Of a stretch of 32,134 nucleotides of DNA, positions 1-8,382 are shown piece after piece. Location of the stretch: assembly GCA_017539865.1 (NCBI GenBank), contig JAFYCE010000109.1, positions 1 through 32,134 on the forward strand, written 5' to 3'. The notes beneath the pieces were generated by a model that saw nothing but the letters and a program-made list of their open reading frames with translations, ran no database searches and had not been told where the DNA came from. Source of the DNA: Alphaproteobacteria bacterium. GTDB taxonomy: Bacteria; Pseudomonadota; Alphaproteobacteria; CAAGCB01; CAG-977. Every line of letters begins with the position of its first letter. The stretch's first letter is position 1. A program made the position numbers and the translations under genes.

Positions 1-27
1 CCCTATATTTTAGGGTGCTTTTTTTAT
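1..27 (+). terminator. Truncated rho-independent terminator at the window edge
   Basis: CCCTA (1-5) pairs with TAGGG (11-15) around a TATTT loop and is followed by a T-run at 19-25. The right arm continues as TGCTT, so the left arm probably begins before the window. It would end an upstream transcript, plausibly tolB given that pal follows. Confidence 0.6.
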
Positions 28-51
28 GAACTGTTTAAAGGAGAGTTGATG

Positions 52-480
52 ATGAATAAAAAGATATTGGGTGCGTTCGGAGCCTTGTTGTTGTTGTCGG
101 CTTGTTCCCACAGCGCGGTGACGTGCCAAGGCTTTAAAGAGGAATTTCGTCATGACGAAGTCCTTTTTCCCACCGGAAAGGCCGAATTGTCGCCGCAGGG
201 GAAAAAAGTGTTGGATAAACAGATCGCATGGCTGAAAGAAAACCCGAAGAAAAAAATCATCGTTCAAGGTTATACGGATCCCCGCGGAACGGAAGCGTAT
301 AATATGCATCTGGGTGAAAAGCGCGCCGACGCCGTGAAGAACTATATTGTTAAAGCCGGTATAAATCCTGATCGCGTTTCCGTCGTTTCCATGGGTGAAA
401 CGGAATTGGCCACAACGCAGAACACGCCGAAAGGATGGACGGAAGACCGTCGCACGGTAACGGTTATCGTCACGGATTAA
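52..480 (+). CDS. pal: Peptidoglycan-associated outer-membrane lipoprotein Pal
   Basis: Pal anchors the outer membrane to peptidoglycan as part of the Tol-Pal system, which acts in envelope constriction at division. The 142-residue product has a lipoprotein signal peptide ending in LSAC, with the lipidated cysteine at residue 18. An OmpA-like peptidoglycan-binding domain covers about residues 40-140 and contains the typical GYTDPRGTEAYN and LGEKRADAV segments. Three start codons lie in a row: TTG at 46, ATG at 49 and ATG at 52. The last is best spaced (8 nt) from the AAAGGAG at 37-43. The protein is slightly shorter than most Pal proteins because the linker after the cysteine is short. cpoB follows, as in the usual tol-pal cluster, but a strong terminator separates them. 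Confidence 0.95.
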   Translation: MNKKILGAFGALLLLSACSHSAVTCQGFKEEFRHDEVLFPTGKAELSPQGKKVLDKQIAWLKENPKKKIIVQGYTDPRGTEAYNMHLGEKRADAVKNYIVKAGINPDRVSVVSMGETELATTQNTPKGWTEDRRTVTVIVTD

Positions 481-511
481 CCGTTTTAAAATAATCTTGG
501 TGTAAAAGGAA

Positions 512-541
512 AAGAGTGCTTTATAATAAGCACTCTTTTTT
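512..541 (+). terminator. Rho-independent terminator after pal
   Basis: A perfect 10-bp stem (512-521 with 528-537) closes a 6-nt loop and runs into a T-tract at 536-541. It sits between pal and cpoB, so cpoB probably has its own promoter or depends on read-through. Confidence 0.9.
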
Positions 542-562
542 GATTGTTTACGGAACGCGGAT

Positions 563-1471
563 ATGAAGAGTTTTTTTTGTTTCCTTATCGGTTTTTTAGT
601 GTTGTCCGGTACGGCCGGAGCAGTCGATGAAAGCGTCAACGATTTGTCGGATCGCTTGGACAGAATGGAGGACGCGCTGAAAGGCGTTCAGAAAAAACTG
701 TCCAACAATTATGTCGGCAGCGCGAAACGTCCGTCCGGCGATATCGAAAGTGTTTCCGATGACAAGGCGGATGTCTTGTTGCTGCAATTACAGGAAGCCG
801 AACAAACACTGCGTCAACTGACGGGGGAAGTCGAAACGGTCCGGTTTAAACAGGAAGAACTGCAAAACCGGATAGACCGTGTCAATGCGGATACGGCCGT
901 CCGTTTTTCTGAAATGGAAAAGAAGCTGGCTGCGGCGGAAGACAAAATCAAAAAAATGGAAGAAGAAAAAAATTCTGCCGAAAAGGCCAGAAAAGAAGCG
1001 GAAAAAAAGAAAAAGGAACAGGCCGCCGCCGCTGCCAAAGCCGCTAAAAACAAAGAAGCCGAACTGAAAGAAATATATGGCAAAAAAACAGCTAAGGAAT
1101 TGTACGATCAGGCTTTTTCCTCCATTAAGAAAAAAGATCACAAAGCGGCTCAAGCTGAGTTCGAAGCCTTTTTGATGCTTCATCCGAAAAACGCTTTGGC
1201 GGGGAATGCGCAATATTGGTTGGGTGAGTCTTTTTTCGCCCGTTCGATGTATCAAAAAGCGGCGGTCGCCTTTGCCGAAGGATTTAAGAATTATCGCGAA
1301 AGTCAGAAAGCACCGGATAATTTGTTCAAATTGGGCGTGACGATGGCCAAGATGAACAAAAAAGAAGAGGCTTGCGTCGCGTTTAAGAACTTTACGAAAG
1401 AATATCCCAAGGATTCCGATACCATGAAAAGACGTCTTGAAGCGGAAGTGCGGAAGCTTTCATGTCCGTAG
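563..1471 (+). CDS. cpoB: Tol-Pal system protein CpoB (YbgF family)
   Basis: CpoB is a periplasmic protein that links Tol-Pal-driven outer-membrane constriction to septal peptidoglycan synthesis. The 302-residue product has a Sec signal peptide ending near A20 (GTAGA). A long coiled-coil follows (about residues 22-165), very rich in K, E and A towards its end. A C-terminal tetratricopeptide-repeat domain (about 175-300) includes LYDQAFSSIKKKDHKAAQAEF and later AACVAF-like helices typical of the family. No clear Shine-Dalgarno precedes the ATG at 563. The 3' end overlaps tilS by 10 nt, implying translational coupling. Position after pal supports the assignment. Confidence 0.9.
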   Translation: MKSFFCFLIGFLVLSGTAGAVDESVNDLSDRLDRMEDALKGVQKKLSNNYVGSAKRPSGDIESVSDDKADVLLLQLQEAEQTLRQLTGEVETVRFKQEELQNRIDRVNADTAVRFSEMEKKLAAAEDKIKKMEEEKNSAEKARKEAEKKKKEQAAAAAKAAKNKEAELKEIYGKKTAKELYDQAFSSIKKKDHKAAQAEFEAFLMLHPKNALAGNAQYWLGESFFARSMYQKAAVAFAEGFKNYRESQKAPDNLFKLGVTMAKMNKKEEACVAFKNFTKEYPKDSDTMKRRLEAEVRKLSCP

Positions 1472-2727
1472 AACAGACGCAAGTCGTTTTTCATAAAGCG
1501 ATGGCGGCGTTCGGATTGCCGGACGCGGGGAAAATCGCCGTTGCCGTTTCAGGCGGCGCGGACAGCACGGCGCTGTGTTTGCTGACGCATCAGTTTGTAG
1601 CAAAGAACGGCGGCAAGATGATCGCGTTGATTGTTGATCACGGACTGCGTTCCTGTTCGGCGGATCAAGCCCGTTTGACGATGGAAAAACTGACACAGCG
1701 CGGAATTCCCTGCCGTTTGTTGAAATGGGAAGGACAAAAACCCGTTCACGGAATCGAGCAAGCGGCCAGAGAAGCCCGCTACCGTTTATTGTCCGAAGCA
1801 TGTCAAGAGGAAAAATGTTCCGTTCTTTTATTAGGTCATCACCGGCAGGATCAGGCGGAAACTTTTTTAATCAGGCGGTCAAGAGGCAGCGGTGTCATCG
1901 GATTGGCCGGTATGTCCGCCGTCAGAAAAACGGATTTCGGCCGGATTTTAAGGCCGTTATTAAGCATTCCTCCGGCAGATTTGAGGGAATACAACCGTTT
2001 TTATAATATGCCGTGGGTGGAGGACGAAACAAATCGGACTTCTGAATTTGAACGCGGCAGACTGCGGCAGATTTTGACGGCCGGACAAATCGAAGACGCT
2101 TTCCGGCAATCGTTGATTTGCGGGGAAAAACGCCGCGCGATTGAACGGATGGCGGCGACTTTCATCACGGAACAGGTCGAAGTGTCCGATAAGGGATATT
2201 TACTTTTTTCAAAGCAGGCGTTTCAATCGCTGGAAAAAGAAACGGCTTTGTTTTGTTTGGGGGATTTTTTGCGTTTCATCGCCGACAGACCGTACGCACC
2301 GCGTTCGGATTCATTGAAAAATTTGTATAAAAAAATACCGGAGCTTTCTTTCGGCGGCGTGACATCGGGCGGATGCCGGATCGCCGCCTGTTCTAAGAAC
2401 GGCATTTTGATTTGGCGGGAAATGAATGATTTGCCGGCATCGGAAAAGATACTCGGACGAACGGATTTCAGATGGGACAGATTTGTGTTCCGGCTTGGCT
2501 TTGTGCCGTCCGATACCCTGTTCGTTGCGCCGTTGGGAACGGTGTCCGCCGGAAAAAAAACTTTTCCGAAAAGGGTTTTTTCTTCACTTCCGGCACTTTT
2601 TGATAACGAAGGGCTTTTTATTGCGCCGTATTTAGGGTATAAACGGACAAAGGCAAGTTGTCAGGTCGCATTTGCGCCGCATGCGTCTTTGTGCAGAACG
2701 GTTCAATGGACAAGCCCTGTCATGTAA
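1462..2727 (+). CDS. tilS: tRNA(Ile)-lysidine synthase TilS
   Basis: TilS uses ATP and lysine to convert the wobble cytidine of the CAU-anticodon tRNA-Ile to lysidine, changing its decoding from AUG to AUA. The N-terminal PP-loop SGGADS (residues 30-35) is the ATP pyrophosphatase signature. The downstream [20 protein letters not shown] stretch is the conserved TilS segment. At 421 residues the protein has family length. The ATG at 1462 lies inside the end of cpoB. It is followed almost directly by ftsH, a tilS-ftsH order found in many bacteria. The part beyond about residue 230 is poorly conserved, as is usual for TilS. Confidence 0.93.
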   Translation: MSVEQTQVVFHKAMAAFGLPDAGKIAVAVSGGADSTALCLLTHQFVAKNGGKMIALIVDHGLRSCSADQARLTMEKLTQRGIPCRLLKWEGQKPVHGIEQAAREARYRLLSEACQEEKCSVLLLGHHRQDQAETFLIRRSRGSGVIGLAGMSAVRKTDFGRILRPLLSIPPADLREYNRFYNMPWVEDETNRTSEFERGRLRQILTAGQIEDAFRQSLICGEKRRAIERMAATFITEQVEVSDKGYLLFSKQAFQSLEKETALFCLGDFLRFIADRPYAPRSDSLKNLYKKIPELSFGGVTSGGCRIAACSKNGILIWREMNDLPASEKILGRTDFRWDRFVFRLGFVPSDTLFVAPLGTVSAGKKTFPKRVFSSLPALFDNEGLFIAPYLGYKRTKASCQVAFAPHASLCRTVQWTSPVM

Positions 2728-2741
2728 ATAAGGCGGTAGAA

Positions 2742-4673
2742 GTGAGTAAAAATTTTTTTGTTTGGCTGATTGTCGGCTTTTTATTGTTTTCGCTGTTTGA
2801 CACATTTCAAAGTAACTCGTCCGCCAAAAGCGGCGCGGTCATGGCGTTTTCCGAATTTACCCGACAGGTGCAGGACGGCAAAGTACGTGAAGTCGTTTTG
2901 CAGGGCAATAAAATTGCCGGTATTTTGACCGACGGGCAGAAATTCGCTTTGTATGCACCGGATGATGCGGGGTTGGTCGACCGGTTGCTGGACAAGAATG
3001 TTCGTGTTACCGCTCTTCCGCCGGAAGGCGAATCGTCTTTCTGGAGTGGTCTGCTTTATTGGTTGCCGTTTGTTTTGTTTATCGGCGTGTGGATTTTTTT
3101 CATGCGGCAGATGTCGGCCGGAAACGGAAAGGCGATGAATTTCGGCAAATCCCGCGCCCGTATGCTGGAAGGGCAGGGCAAGGTCACTTTCGCCGATGTC
3201 GCAGGCATTGACGAAGCTAAGGAAGATTTGGTGGAAATTGTCGATTTTTTAAAGGATCCGCCGCGCTTTCAACGCTTGGGCGGCAAGATTCCCCGCGGCG
3301 TGTTGCTGGTCGGCCCCCCCGGTACCGGTAAAACGTTGTTGGCCAAAGCGATCGCCGGAGAGGCGGATGTTCCCTTCTTTACGATTTCCGGTTCCGACTT
3401 TGTGGAAATGTTCGTCGGTGTCGGTGCGTCCCGTGTCCGCGATATGTTTGAACAGGCTAAAAAACACTCTCCCTGCTTGGTTTTCATTGACGAAATCGAC
3501 GCTGTCGGCCGTCACCGCGGCGCGGGGCTGGGCGGCGGAAACGACGAACGCGAGCAGACGCTGAACCAGTTGTTGGTCGAAATGGACGGTTTCGAGACGA
3601 ACGAAGCGGTGATTTTGATCGCGGCGACGAACCGTCCCGATGTTCTGGATCCGGCTTTGCTGCGTCCGGGGCGTTTCGACCGTCAGGTCGTCGTTCCGAA
3701 TCCCGACTTGGCCGGCCGTGAAAAAATTCTGGAAGTTCACATGAAGAAAAGCCCGATCGGGCCTGATGTCGACGTGAAAAAGATCGCGCGCGGCACCCCC
3801 GGATTTTCCGGCGCGGATCTGGCGAATCTGGTCAACGAAGCGGCTTTGCTGGCGGCCAGACGCAACAAGCGCGTCGTAACAATGGCGGAATTCGAATACG
3901 CCAAAGATAAAGTGATGATGGGGGCGGAACGCAAATCCCACATCATGACCGAAGAAGACAAGAAGATGACCGCTTACCATGAAGCCGGCCACGCTTTGAT
4001 GATGTTGGAATCTCCGCATTCCGATCCTTTGCACAAGGTGACGATCATTCCGCGCGGCAGGGCGTTGGGCGTAACGATGTCTTTGCCGACGGACGACAAG
4101 GATTCCCGTTCCTACATTTATTTGAAAGAACGCATGGCGATCTGTTTCGGCGGCCGCGTTGCCGAAGAAATGATTTTCGGTGAAGATCAGGTGTCGACGG
4201 GGGCGTCGCAAGACATCCGCGTGGCAACCGGCATTGCGCGCAACATGGTGACACAGTGGGGCATGAATAAAGAGATCGGCCCCATCGCGATCGAGGAACC
4301 GGACGGCGAAGTGTTTTTGGGCTATTCGATTTCCCAACGCAAGAACGTTTCCGAAGAACTGGCGGCGAAAGTCGATGAGGAAATCAAGGCGTTGGTGGAA
4401 GAAGCGTATGCGACCTGCCGTCGTGTTCTGGCGGAAAAGCGCGACGTTTTGGAATCCATAGCGCAAGGTTTGCTGGAATATGAAACGTTGACGGCGGACG
4501 AAGTGAAGGCTCTGTTGCGCGGTGAAAAGCTGACACGTGAAGAGGCCGGCGTGCATATTTCCGCCCGTTCGACCGTGCCGGTGACGGATCCCGCGCCCGA
4601 AAAGGCGGAGGAAACAAAAGCGGACGAAAATCAAACCGGCTCGGATTCGGACGATGAAAAATCCGATTCATAA
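2742..4673 (+). CDS. ftsH: ATP-dependent zinc metalloprotease FtsH
   Basis: FtsH is a membrane-anchored AAA+ protease that degrades misassembled membrane proteins and short-lived regulators. Numbered from the GTG at 2742, two membrane segments (about 5-22 and 101-122) flank a periplasmic domain. Then come Walker A GPPGTGKT (191-198), Walker B VFIDEID (247-253), the second region of homology [18 protein letters not shown], and the zinc site HEAGH (413-417). The reading frame extends upstream to 2658 inside tilS. The GTG start is preferred because AAGGCGG precedes it at 2729-2735 and because [13 protein letters not shown] matches the usual FtsH amino terminus. The 643-residue length is normal. 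The acidic, K/D/E-rich tail after residue 605 is typical. Confidence 0.97.
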   Translation: MSKNFFVWLIVGFLLFSLFDTFQSNSSAKSGAVMAFSEFTRQVQDGKVREVVLQGNKIAGILTDGQKFALYAPDDAGLVDRLLDKNVRVTALPPEGESSFWSGLLYWLPFVLFIGVWIFFMRQMSAGNGKAMNFGKSRARMLEGQGKVTFADVAGIDEAKEDLVEIVDFLKDPPRFQRLGGKIPRGVLLVGPPGTGKTLLAKAIAGEADVPFFTISGSDFVEMFVGVGASRVRDMFEQAKKHSPCLVFIDEIDAVGRHRGAGLGGGNDEREQTLNQLLVEMDGFETNEAVILIAATNRPDVLDPALLRPGRFDRQVVVPNPDLAGREKILEVHMKKSPIGPDVDVKKIARGTPGFSGADLANLVNEAALLAARRNKRVVTMAEFEYAKDKVMMGAERKSHIMTEEDKKMTAYHEAGHALMMLESPHSDPLHKVTIIPRGRALGVTMSLPTDDKDSRSYIYLKERMAICFGGRVAEEMIFGEDQVSTGASQDIRVATGIARNMVTQWGMNKEIGPIAIEEPDGEVFLGYSISQRKNVSEELAAKVDEEIKALVEEAYATCRRVLAEKRDVLESIAQGLLEYETLTADEVKALLRGEKLTREEAGVHISARSTVPVTDPAPEKAEETKADENQTGSDSDDEKSDS

Positions 4674-4706
4674 TTTCAAATAACGAAATATTTTCAGGAG
4701 TTTAAA

Positions 4707-6095
4707 ATGGCAGTACGGAAACTTTTCGGAACGGACGGCGTTCGCGGTAAAGCGAATCAGGATCCGATGACGGCGGATATTGCTTTGCAGTTGGGAATCG
4801 CCGCCGGTTCTTTGTTTAAACGCGGTGACAGGCCGGATCATCGCCGTCAGGTTGTTATCGGCAAAGACACTCGTTTGTCCGGCTATATGATCGAATCCGC
4901 TTTGGTTGCCGGCTTTACGGCGGTCGGTATGGACGTGCTGCTGTTAGGGCCTATGCCGACGCCGGCGGTCGCGATGCTGACGCGTTCCATGCGCGCCGAT
5001 CTGGGCGTGGTGATTTCCGCTTCCCACAATCCGTATGAAGACAACGGCATCAAGTTTTTCGGCCCCGACGGCTACAAGCTGTCCGATGAAATGGAACTGG
5101 AAATCGAAGAACGCGTTTTCGGCGATACGAAAGACTGTTTGGCGCCGTCTTCGCAAATCGGGCAGGCGAAGCGTCTCGATGATGCGGTCGGCCGTTATAT
5201 CGAATATGTGAAAAACACGTTCCCGCGCGGCAAGCGTCTGGACGGGCTGAAAGTCGTTCTGGACTGTGCGAACGGGGCTTCCTACCGCGTCGCGCCGACC
5301 GTTCTTTATGAACTGGGCGCGGAAGTCGTTGCCATCGGCGTCGATCCGGACGGCCGCAACATCAACGACAACTGCGGCGCCGTGCATACCGACCAAATGT
5401 GTGAAAAAGTCGTCGAAGTCGGCGCGGATATCGGGATCGCTCTGGACGGTGACGCGGACAGACTGATCGTTTGCGACGAAAAGGGCGAAGTGATCGACGG
5501 CGACCAGATTTTGGCTTTGGTCAGCCGCGAATGGAAAGCCGCGGGCATTCTGAAAGGAAACGGCGTCGTGACGACCGTGATGTCCAATCTGGGCTTGGAA
5601 AGATACCTGAAAGCCAACGGCATGAACCACATCCGTACGCAGGTCGGCGACCGCTACGTCGTCGAAAAAATGCGCGCCGACGGTTACAATCTGGGCGGAG
5701 AACAATCCGGTCACTTGATTTTGGGCGAACATTCGACCACCGGAGACGGTCTGGTCGCCGCTTTACAGGTTTGCGCCGCCGTCGTTAAGGAAAGAAAAGC
5801 GGTCAGCCGCGTGATGCACCGGTTTGAACCGGTGCCGCATCTGTTAAAGAACGTGCGTCTGTCCGACCGCGCTTTGGCCAAAGCGGCTTTGAACAGCGAA
5901 CCGGTCAAGATCGCGATCGACAAGACGGAGCGCGCTTTGGGTGACAACGGTCGTCTGCTGATCCGTCCGTCCGGCACGGAGCCTCTTATCCGCATCATGC
6001 TGGAAGGCGAAGACAGGGAACAGATCGCCTCGATGGCGGAAGATATCGCACAGGCTTTGATCGGCGAAGTCAAAGCGTTGGAAGCTCATTTATAA
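4707..6095 (+). CDS. glmM: Phosphoglucosamine mutase GlmM
   Basis: GlmM interconverts glucosamine-6-phosphate and glucosamine-1-phosphate on the way to UDP-GlcNAc, the precursor of peptidoglycan and lipid A. The N-terminal [10 protein letters not shown] is the family start. The active-site SASHNP places the phosphorylated serine at residue 106. The metal-binding loop DGDADR is at 247-252, and the C-terminal phosphate-binding segment [12 protein letters not shown] is present. The ATG is preceded by CAGGAG. The gene lies 33 nt behind ftsH, matching the common ftsH-(folP)-glmM order without folP. At 462 residues it is slightly longer than typical. Confidence 0.97.
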   Translation: MAVRKLFGTDGVRGKANQDPMTADIALQLGIAAGSLFKRGDRPDHRRQVVIGKDTRLSGYMIESALVAGFTAVGMDVLLLGPMPTPAVAMLTRSMRADLGVVISASHNPYEDNGIKFFGPDGYKLSDEMELEIEERVFGDTKDCLAPSSQIGQAKRLDDAVGRYIEYVKNTFPRGKRLDGLKVVLDCANGASYRVAPTVLYELGAEVVAIGVDPDGRNINDNCGAVHTDQMCEKVVEVGADIGIALDGDADRLIVCDEKGEVIDGDQILALVSREWKAAGILKGNGVVTTVMSNLGLERYLKANGMNHIRTQVGDRYVVEKMRADGYNLGGEQSGHLILGEHSTTGDGLVAALQVCAAVVKERKAVSRVMHRFEPVPHLLKNVRLSDRALAKAALNSEPVKIAIDKTERALGDNGRLLIRPSGTEPLIRIMLEGEDREQIASMAEDIAQALIGEVKALEAHL

Positions 6096-6108
6096 AGAGG
6101 ATTTTGAA

Positions 6109-7257
6109 ATGCAGAAACCAGTTGAAAAACCGAATTGTCCGAACTTTTCTTCGGGGCCTTGCGCCAAGCGTCCGGGGTGGACGCCCGCCGCGTTGCGTAC
6201 GGATGTTCTTGGGCGTTCCCACCGTTCCGTGTTGGGGCGTTCCCGTTTGAAATTGGCGATCGACCTGATGAAAGAGGTTTTGCAGGTGCCGGAATCCTAT
6301 CGCGTCGGCATTATGGCCGGTTCGGACACGGGCGCGGTCGAAGCGGCACTGTGGTCTTTATTGGGACCGAAAGGCGTCGATATGTTTTCGTGGGAAACGT
6401 TCGGCAAAGGGTGGGTGACCGATGTCGTCAAGCAGCTGAAGCTCAATGATGTCCGCGTGTTTGACGCCCCCTACGGCGAACTGCCCGATTTGTCGCAGGC
6501 GGACAAGACCCGCGACATCGTTTTTGCGTGGAACGGTACGACCTCCGGTGTTTGTGTTCCGAACGGCGACTGGATCGCTTCCGACCGCGAAGGGTTGGTC
6601 ATTTGTGACGCGACTTCCGCCGCTTTTGCGATGGATCTGCCGTGGGATAAGTTGGACGTCGTTACGTTTTCGTGGCAGAAGGCTCTGGGCGGCGAAGCGG
6701 CGCACGGTGTTCTGATTCTCAGCCCCCGCGCGGTGGAACGCATGGAAGGTTATACGCCGGCGTGGCCGATGCCGAAAATCTTTCGCATGACGAACAACGG
6801 TAAACTGAACGAAGGGATTTTCGTCGGCGACGTCATCAACACGCCCTCTATGATGTGCGTGGAAGACGTGATCGACGCCCTGAACTGGGCGAAGTCCGTC
6901 GGAGGCCTGAAAGGCATGATCGCGCGGTCGAAAGCCAGCTTCAAAGTGTTGGAAGACTTCGTTGCGAAGTCCGATTGGGCTGAATTTCTGGCAAAAGACG
7001 CGTCCTATCGTTCGAATACGTCGGTCTGCCTGTCAATCAAAGCCGATTGGTTCAAAGCGAAATCGCCCGAGGAGCAAAAGGAAATTGTCAAACAGATGGT
7101 AAAACTCTTGGGCGACGAAGGCGTGGCGTTCGACTGCAACGCGTACAAGGATGCGCCGGCGGGCTTACGCTTCTGGTGCGGCACGACTGTTGAAACCGAC
7201 GACGTGAAAAAGCTCTGCCCGTGGCTCGATTGGGCGTACGAACAGATTAAGGAATAG
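6109..7257 (+). CDS. serC: Phosphoserine aminotransferase, alphaproteobacterial type
   Basis: This pyridoxal-phosphate enzyme makes 3-phosphoserine from 3-phosphohydroxypyruvate and glutamate in serine synthesis. It may also act in pyridoxal phosphate synthesis. The N-terminal NFSSGPCAKRPGW is characteristic of the SerC subgroup found in alphaproteobacteria and some archaea. The cofactor lysine is K191 in SWQKALGGEAAHG. The length (382 residues) is normal. It lies 13 nt behind glmM behind a GAGGA Shine-Dalgarno and is probably co-transcribed. serA usually follows serC in related genomes. Here a terminator follows directly, and no serA is in the window. Confidence 0.93.
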   Translation: MQKPVEKPNCPNFSSGPCAKRPGWTPAALRTDVLGRSHRSVLGRSRLKLAIDLMKEVLQVPESYRVGIMAGSDTGAVEAALWSLLGPKGVDMFSWETFGKGWVTDVVKQLKLNDVRVFDAPYGELPDLSQADKTRDIVFAWNGTTSGVCVPNGDWIASDREGLVICDATSAAFAMDLPWDKLDVVTFSWQKALGGEAAHGVLILSPRAVERMEGYTPAWPMPKIFRMTNNGKLNEGIFVGDVINTPSMMCVEDVIDALNWAKSVGGLKGMIARSKASFKVLEDFVAKSDWAEFLAKDASYRSNTSVCLSIKADWFKAKSPEEQKEIVKQMVKLLGDEGVAFDCNAYKDAPAGLRFWCGTTVETDDVKKLCPWLDWAYEQIKE

Positions 7258-7265
7258 ATGAAAAA

Positions 7266-7292
7266 AGAGCCTCCGAAAGCGGAGGCTTTTTC
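7266..7292. terminator. Bidirectional terminator between serC and the HU gene
   Basis: AGCCTCCG (7268-7275) pairs with CGGAGGCT (7280-7287) around a 4-nt loop. A T-run follows on the plus strand and an A-run (7261-7266) precedes it, so it can stop both convergent transcripts. Confidence 0.9.
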
Positions 7293-7293
7293 G

Positions 7294-7575
7294 TTAAACG
7301 GGGTTGCGGTTTTTTGACAGGAAATCTTTTGCCGGTTTGAATGTCGGAACGGTTTTGGCGGGAATGGTAATCTTTTCGCCGGTGCGGATGTTTCGGCCTG
7401 TACGGGCGGGACGTTTCTTGCTGCCGAATGTGCCGAAGCGAACCAAACGGACTTCTTCGCCGGCATAAACGGCGTCTCTGATTGCGTTCATCATTTCGCA
7501 GATGACACAATCGACGGCTAAAGTCGGGACTTCCGTTGTTTCATGGACGATTTTAATCAATTCACGACGGTTCAT
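7294..7575 (-). CDS. HU/IHF-family DNA-binding protein
   Basis: Small basic nucleoid protein of 93 residues that bends DNA. It starts MNRRELIKIVHETTEVP, and the DNA-binding arm has the family pattern VRLVRFGTFGSKKRPARTGRN followed by GEKITIPAKTVPTFKP. A good Shine-Dalgarno (AAGGAAA) precedes the ATG. Sequence alone does not cleanly separate HU from IHF subunits. The single copy with the RPARTGRN arm fits HU. A long structured RNA candidate lies directly upstream on the same strand. No convincing separate promoter for this gene was seen, so it may depend on read-through. Confidence 0.93.
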   Translation of the reverse strand: MNRRELIKIVHETTEVPTLAVDCVICEMMNAIRDAVYAGEEVRLVRFGTFGSKKRPARTGRNIRTGEKITIPAKTVPTFKPAKDFLSKNRNPV

Positions 7576-7594
7576 TTGATTTTCCTTTCTTTAA

Positions 7595-7627
7595 AATTGA
7601 ATAACCCGCCTTTGATGAAAAGGCGGG
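7595..7627 (-). terminator. Terminator-like hairpin at the 3' end of the structured RNA, in the HU leader
   Basis: A perfect 9-bp stem, CCCGCCTTT with AAAGGCGGG (7605-7627), closes a 5-nt loop. On the minus strand it is followed by a T-rich run (TTATTCAATTTT). On the plus strand no T-run follows. It could end the structured RNA upstream and partly attenuate HU. Its left arm shares bases with the long closing stem of that RNA, so the two folds compete. Confidence 0.6.
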
Positions 7628-7782
7628 CGGAAGTTCAAACACCGCTCAAGAATAAGGACGGCTCGGCGGTTTCGTGCAAAGCCTTATAACGCCGACTTCC
7701 GCCCGAGGCAGAAATCGGCGCATAATTTCTTAGCCGCCATACGCAATGCGGCTATTCTTGAATGGGTGTTTGAAGCCCCGCT
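7622..7782 (-). ncRNA. ssrS: Long rod-like structured RNA, 6S RNA candidate
   Basis: About 160 nt without coding potential fold into one rod. The closing stem pairs 7765-7774 with 7634-7643 (10 perfect bp) and can extend through 7777-7781 with 7623-7627. After a small internal loop, 7753-7761 pairs with 7646-7654 (9 perfect bp). A large asymmetric bubble follows, with a hairpin on one side (7733-7737 with 7748-7752). The apical stem-loop pairs 7715-7719 with 7691-7695 and is capped at 7704-7706. Length, closing stem, central bubble and apical stem resemble 6S RNA, the sponge for housekeeping RNA polymerase. The minus strand is preferred for two reasons. A TGTGATACA extended -10 at 7789-7797 places the start at the stem's first base, and a T-rich terminator hairpin follows. 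A plus-strand RNA is not excluded. The 6S identity is inferred from shape only. Confidence 0.5.
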
Positions 7783-7856
7783 TTTGCCTGTATCACAAAA
7801 GCGGATTCAGTCTATCCGAAAGAATCGTTTCAGGCAAGATGAGAAAGTCCGGCAAT

Positions 7857-7886
7857 AAAAAAACCGCCCGAAAATAATCGGACGGT
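7857..7886 (-). terminator. Terminator of rpmB
   Basis: On the minus strand ACCGTCCGA pairs with TCGGGCGGT (one G-U pair) around a short loop, followed by seven T's. It begins about 22 nt after the rpmB stop codon. Confidence 0.85.
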
Positions 7887-7908
7887 TTTTTGTAATTCGT
7901 GGAAACGA

Positions 7909-8208
7909 TTAAGCTTGAGCGGCGCGCTTTTCGGCGGAACCCAGAATGCGCTTTTTCAAACGCTTGGCTTCGCAGGACAGCTTGCCGTTCGGCGTGGACA
8001 GCAAAAACGCGTCCAATCCGCCGTTGTGTTCAATCGTCCGCAAACCGCGGGAAGACATGCGCAGCGTGACCGTTGTTCCCAACGTTTCGCTCAACAGGGA
8101 AACGGACTGCAAGTTCGGCATAAAACGACGGCGAGACTTGTTGTTCGCATGAGAAACATTGTTTCCTGTCTGCACACCTTTTCCGGTAATAATGCAACGT
8201 TTGGCCAT
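7909..8208 (-). CDS. rpmB: 50S ribosomal protein L28
   Basis: Large-subunit ribosomal protein of 99 residues. The start [20 protein letters not shown] and the following [13 protein letters not shown] are diagnostic of L28. The frame stays open seven codons further upstream, but the ATG at 8208 matches the family start and has an AAAGGAA Shine-Dalgarno. It is transcribed from its own promoter (8245-8273) and ends in its own terminator. Confidence 0.97.
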   Translation of the reverse strand: MAKRCIITGKGVQTGNNVSHANNKSRRRFMPNLQSVSLLSETLGTTVTLRMSSRGLRTIEHNGGLDAFLLSTPNGKLSCEAKRLKKRILGSAEKRAAQA

Positions 8209-8244
8209 GACACAATTTCCTTTAAACAAAAATCCAGAGCCTTT

Positions 8245-8273
8245 CTTTTATCTTTAAACGCCCCGTTCGTCAA
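8245..8273 (-). promoter_or_regulatory. Promoter of rpmB
   Basis: On the minus strand a TTGACG -35 (8268-8273) and a TAAAAG -10 (8245-8250) are separated by exactly 17 nt, 37 nt upstream of the rpmB start codon. Confidence 0.65.
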
Positions 8274-8382
8274 GATGAATCTTATGAAAGGTGCAAAATT
8301 TTAAAGGAACTTGCCAAGCGAGGCGTTTTTCATCATCATATTCCACTCAAGTGGGTTGAACGGACGGAAAGTGAAAAAAACA

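Noticed and set aside
3249-4634. Long open frame (461 codons) on the minus strand
   Set aside because: It lies entirely antisense to ftsH, is rich in H, R, Q and F as expected for a shadow frame, and has no Shine-Dalgarno or recognisable domain.
8311-8382. Upstream extension of the cca frame
   Set aside because: The added residues do not resemble the family, and the ATG at 8383 reproduces the conserved amino terminus.
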